Source of the DNA: Archaeoglobus_B sp964471215
GTDB lineage: Archaea; Halobacteriota; Archaeoglobi; Archaeoglobales; Archaeoglobaceae
NCBI GenBank assembly: GCA_964471215.1
Contig: CAYYFC010000025.1
Location: forward strand, 1 to 23,277
Length of the DNA: 23,277 bases
Direction: 5' to 3'
Shown: one piece after another, positions 21,257 to 23,277 of the stretch
How positions within the stretch are numbered: position 1 is the stretch's first letter
Layout: every line of letters begins with the position of its first letter
Position numbers and translations under genes: made by a program
The notes under the pieces: generated by a model
Told to the model about the DNA's origin: nothing
Databases searched by the model: none
The model's input: only the letters and a program-made list of their open reading frames with translations

Positions 21257-21772
21257 TCATGTTGCTCCCCAAATTCCCAACATGTATGGAAACGTTGGGA
21301 TATATGTGAGAACTCCTGAGACCATCGTGAAGTATGCAATCGGTTTTGTACCTCTACCTAACACCAACAGTACCCAGAAACTAAACCAAAGCACTGCCCA
21401 ATCGAACCATAAAAATTTCAGAATAGCGAAACCTATTTCCATAGCTGGAGTTAATGCTCCGCTAATCACGGCTGTTATTGCAACAAATAAGCAATACCAC
21501 CCCAAAGCTCTTTGATCGCTTATTTCTCTGACTATGTTAAAGAATATCCATAGATATGTAAATGAAAACAGTAATCCTTGCGCCCAAGCAATTGCTCCTG
21601 GGGCTTTGAGAACAACTAGATTATAGTATGAAGATGTAAAGGTGGCGATACCTGCAAAGAGGTTCATTATTGCAACATCCTTAGCATCGACTTTGTTCAG
21701 CAACCATAGCCCATTTAAAATCAATACGAAACCGACATAGAGTAACGCAGCTCCGAGAACTTCTAGACCCAT
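21257..21772 (-). CDS. AmiS/UreI-family amide/urea channel
   Basis: A 171-residue membrane protein with six to seven predicted helices and the AmiS/UreI look: LGAALLYVGFVLILNGLWLL at the start, AGIATFTSSYYNLV, SFTYLWIFFNIV, and FDWAVLWFSFWVLLVLG near the end. In bacteria this family imports short-chain amides or urea (AmiS lies next to AmiE in Pseudomonas; UreI is the Helicobacter urea channel). Next to an aliphatic amidase it is probably the amide uptake channel. AGGTGAAAGC precedes the ATG. The gap to the amidase gene is 46 nt. Confidence 0.9.
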   Translation of the reverse strand: MGLEVLGAALLYVGFVLILNGLWLLNKVDAKDVAIMNLFAGIATFTSSYYNLVVLKAPGAIAWAQGLLFSFTYLWIFFNIVREISDQRALGWYCLFVAITAVISGALTPAMEIGFAILKFLWFDWAVLWFSFWVLLVLGRGTKPIAYFTMVSGVLTYIPTFPYMLGIWGAT

Positions 21773-21818
21773 GCTTTCACCTAAATTTTTTAAAAATTAA
21801 GTCTTTGTTTTGCGTTTA

Positions 21819-22811
21819 TTACTCTCCCGGGGGTTGTGGTGTTGATCGTGTGACTTTTTCTGACATTTCCTTAGCTTTCTTTGGATCAGTTGCCCATATC
21901 TTGTAGAACTCGTATGGACATTCTGCAATTCCATCTTCGGACTCTCCAGCTTCAGCAGTAGCAGTGTATCCTCTGTGTAATAACTTATATAAGTGGTTTT
22001 GCGACATCCAGTTCCTTCTAGCGTTTCTTATAGCCGAAATCGACAGCTCGGCGTACTGAACCTCATCTGGGCTTTCACCACATTCTCCGAGTACCCTACC
22101 GTCGAAGTCGATTATTGCTGAGTGTCCAAAGTAATAGTACGTCCCATCCCATCCAGCCAAGTTCGCTACAGCCACATAAACATTGTTGCACCAAGCCATA
22201 ACTCTTGCTACGTCAATTTGCTGTTGCTTGGGGGGATACATGTATCCCTGGCATCTAACAATTAGCTCTGCCCCCTTCATTGCGCAGTCTCTCCAAATTT
22301 CTGGGTAATTTCCATCATCACAAATAATTAAGCTTATTTTAAGTCCTTTAGGTCCCTCGGACACGTACGTTTTGTTTCCAGGATACCATGGTTCAATTGG
22401 AACCCATGGCATTATTTTTCTGTACTTCTGAACGATTTCACCTTTATCGTTAATTAGGATCAATGTGTTATATGGATTCTTCTTCGGATGCTCCTCGTGT
22501 AACTCACCGGTTATTGAGAACACTCCCCAAACCTTGTATTTCTTGCAAGCTTCTGCAAATATGTCCGTTTCCTCTCCAGGAATCGTCGTGGATAACTCCT
22601 TCCACTTTACAGGGTTAAATCCCTGTGTGCTATACTCTGGAAATATTATTAAATCTAATCCAGGCAAACCTCTCTTACAACCCTCTATAAAGCTGGCAAT
22701 TCGTTCGCAGTTTTCTAAAACTTCCTTTTTGCTGTTAACAACTGGAACTCTGTAATTCACAACAGCTACACCTACTGTGTCTTTTGAAGAGCTAATATCT
22801 CCGTGCGGCAT
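21819..22811 (-). CDS. amiE: Aliphatic amidase (acetamidase), nitrilase superfamily
   Basis: A 330-residue amidase that hydrolyses short aliphatic amides (acetamide, propionamide) to the acid and ammonia. The catalytic triad is E59 (IIFPEYSTQG), K132 (KYRKIMPW) and C164 (IICDDGNYPEIWRDCAMKGA), with E140 in IEPWYP. The N-terminus PHGDISSSKDTVGVAVVNY and the CDDGNYPE motif match AmiE, while formamidase AmiF would have CHDGMIPE. It is about 16 residues shorter than bacterial AmiE at the C-terminus. GGGTGATAGTAG precedes the ATG. Strong similarity to bacterial AmiE together with AmiS suggests transfer from bacteria, which is inference. Confidence 0.95.
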   Translation of the reverse strand: MPHGDISSSKDTVGVAVVNYRVPVVNSKKEVLENCERIASFIEGCKRGLPGLDLIIFPEYSTQGFNPVKWKELSTTIPGEETDIFAEACKKYKVWGVFSITGELHEEHPKKNPYNTLILINDKGEIVQKYRKIMPWVPIEPWYPGNKTYVSEGPKGLKISLIICDDGNYPEIWRDCAMKGAELIVRCQGYMYPPKQQQIDVARVMAWCNNVYVAVANLAGWDGTYYYFGHSAIIDFDGRVLGECGESPDEVQYAELSISAIRNARRNWMSQNHLYKLLHRGYTATAEAGESEDGIAECPYEFYKIWATDPKKAKEMSEKVTRSTPQPPGE

Positions 22812-23177
22812 CTACTATCACCCGATAAGAATTCATTCCGATGTTACTTAAATTTTTCTTTAGACGTTTAACGAATTTATCGCGATTGATGAGGGCAGTT
22901 GCTAATTCGACTCTGATATATTAGTACATTTAATGATTTTAAGAGATTTTCTCGTTAATTGAGGGTTATGAAAAGACTTCTTCGGGATTAAAGTTCCTAA
23001 ATAATAGAAAACAGAAACTGATGGATATGACAAATTTCCAAATCAGAGTAGTTGTATAAATGATATCTATTTCGATAGAAGAGCATCCAATTCAAATTTC
23101 TATGAGTATAATTCTAACTAATTTTCTATCCGAAGAATTTGAAAATGGTTAAAAAGTTTTAAAATATACAGTTGATC
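22812..23177. other. Intergenic region upstream of the amidase operon
   Basis: About 365 bp of AT-rich sequence. A weak TATA-like box (AAATTTAAGT on minus near 22848-22860) could drive the amidase operon. I see no gene, array or strong hairpin in the rest. Confidence 0.4.
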
Positions 23178-23277
23178 TGACCTCCTCCCGCTCTAAAGGG
23201 CGAGGGTTCCCCATAGGGGAACCACCATCGGATCCGTCTCACGACAGCATCATATGCTTCGGTTTTTGTCATCGGAC
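23178..23277 (-). mobile_element. Right end of an IS605-like element, cut by the window edge (element D)
   Basis: On the minus strand the sequence reads CCGATGACAAAAACCGAAG, GTCGTGAGA, GGTTCCCCTATGGGGAACC, CTCGCCCTTTAGAGCGGG, then AGGAGGTCA and ends at 23178. The last hairpin and GGAGGTCA are the right-end arrangement typical of archaeal TnpB elements, so an element (perhaps with tnpB) probably continues beyond 23277. The same motifs occur in degenerate form at 2512-2600. Confidence 0.6.

Noticed and set aside
21819..22811. Formamidase AmiF rather than AmiE
   Set aside because: The active-site segment is CDDGNYPEIWRDCAMKGA and the N-terminus is HGDISSSKDTVG, both of AmiE type.
1..23277. tRNA or rRNA genes
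   Set aside because: No T-loop/acceptor arrangement or rRNA core sequence was seen on either strand by reading; a tRNA scan would be decisive.

Overview
The window looks like chromosomal DNA of a hyperthermophilic euryarchaeon, most likely from the Archaeoglobales (inference from gene content, not a database match). The supporting signs are archaeal-type genes (CoaBC without the bacterial Cys clamp, pantoate kinase, an archaetidylinositol-phosphate-synthase-like enzyme), A/T-rich archaeal promoters with TATA boxes about 26 nt before starts, several near-leaderless genes, GGTGA-type ribosome binding sites, and T-run terminators. The intergenic DNA is AT-rich, so the few GC-rich intergenic blocks stand out as structured-RNA candidates.

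Layout. 1-580: frameshifted tail of a TnpB-like gene. 583-4566: a secreted or membrane-anchored TPR protein (minus strand) shares a divergent promoter with the first of three tiny peptide genes that all begin Met-Cys-x-Pro-Val. The second and third peptides lie directly upstream of a radical SAM enzyme and a multi-spanning membrane protein. I regard this as the most likely undescribed system in the window: a peptide-modification (RiPP-like) locus. 4567-5300: a mobile-element-like unit with a promoter-driven, GC-rich structured RNA inside it. 5302-9311: housekeeping genes (PyrD on minus; HIT protein, CoaBC, pantoate kinase and CDP-alcohol phosphatidyltransferase on plus). 9308-12149 (minus): a four-gene operon of a NifX/NifB-C-like protein, two MinD-type ATPases with double ferredoxin inserts, and an Mrp/NBP35 ATPase. 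It resembles the bacterial 'orange protein' (ORP) set and has a DtxR/IdeR-like palindrome at its promoter. 12239-12898: ACT-domain regulator. 12895-18555 (minus): five-gene MoxR/DUF58/DUF4350 membrane operon. 18600-19953 (minus): TnpB-like gene lacking the zinc ribbon, translationally coupled to a 58-aa gene. 19954-21069: about 1.1 kb of repeats, structured-RNA candidates and a non-autonomous IS200/IS605-like element. 21070-22811 (minus): acetamidase operon (zinc-ribbon peptide, AmiS/UreI channel, AmiE). The window ends inside the right end of another IS605-like element.

Several noncoding blocks are related. Elements near 2512-2705 (minus), 4665-5285 (plus), 20641-20882 (plus) and 23178-end (minus) share end motifs and an internal hairpin with a compensatory base-pair change. 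Three AT-rich repeats of about 110-150 bp with terminal inverted repeats lie in or near them. No tRNA, rRNA or CRISPR array was seen.
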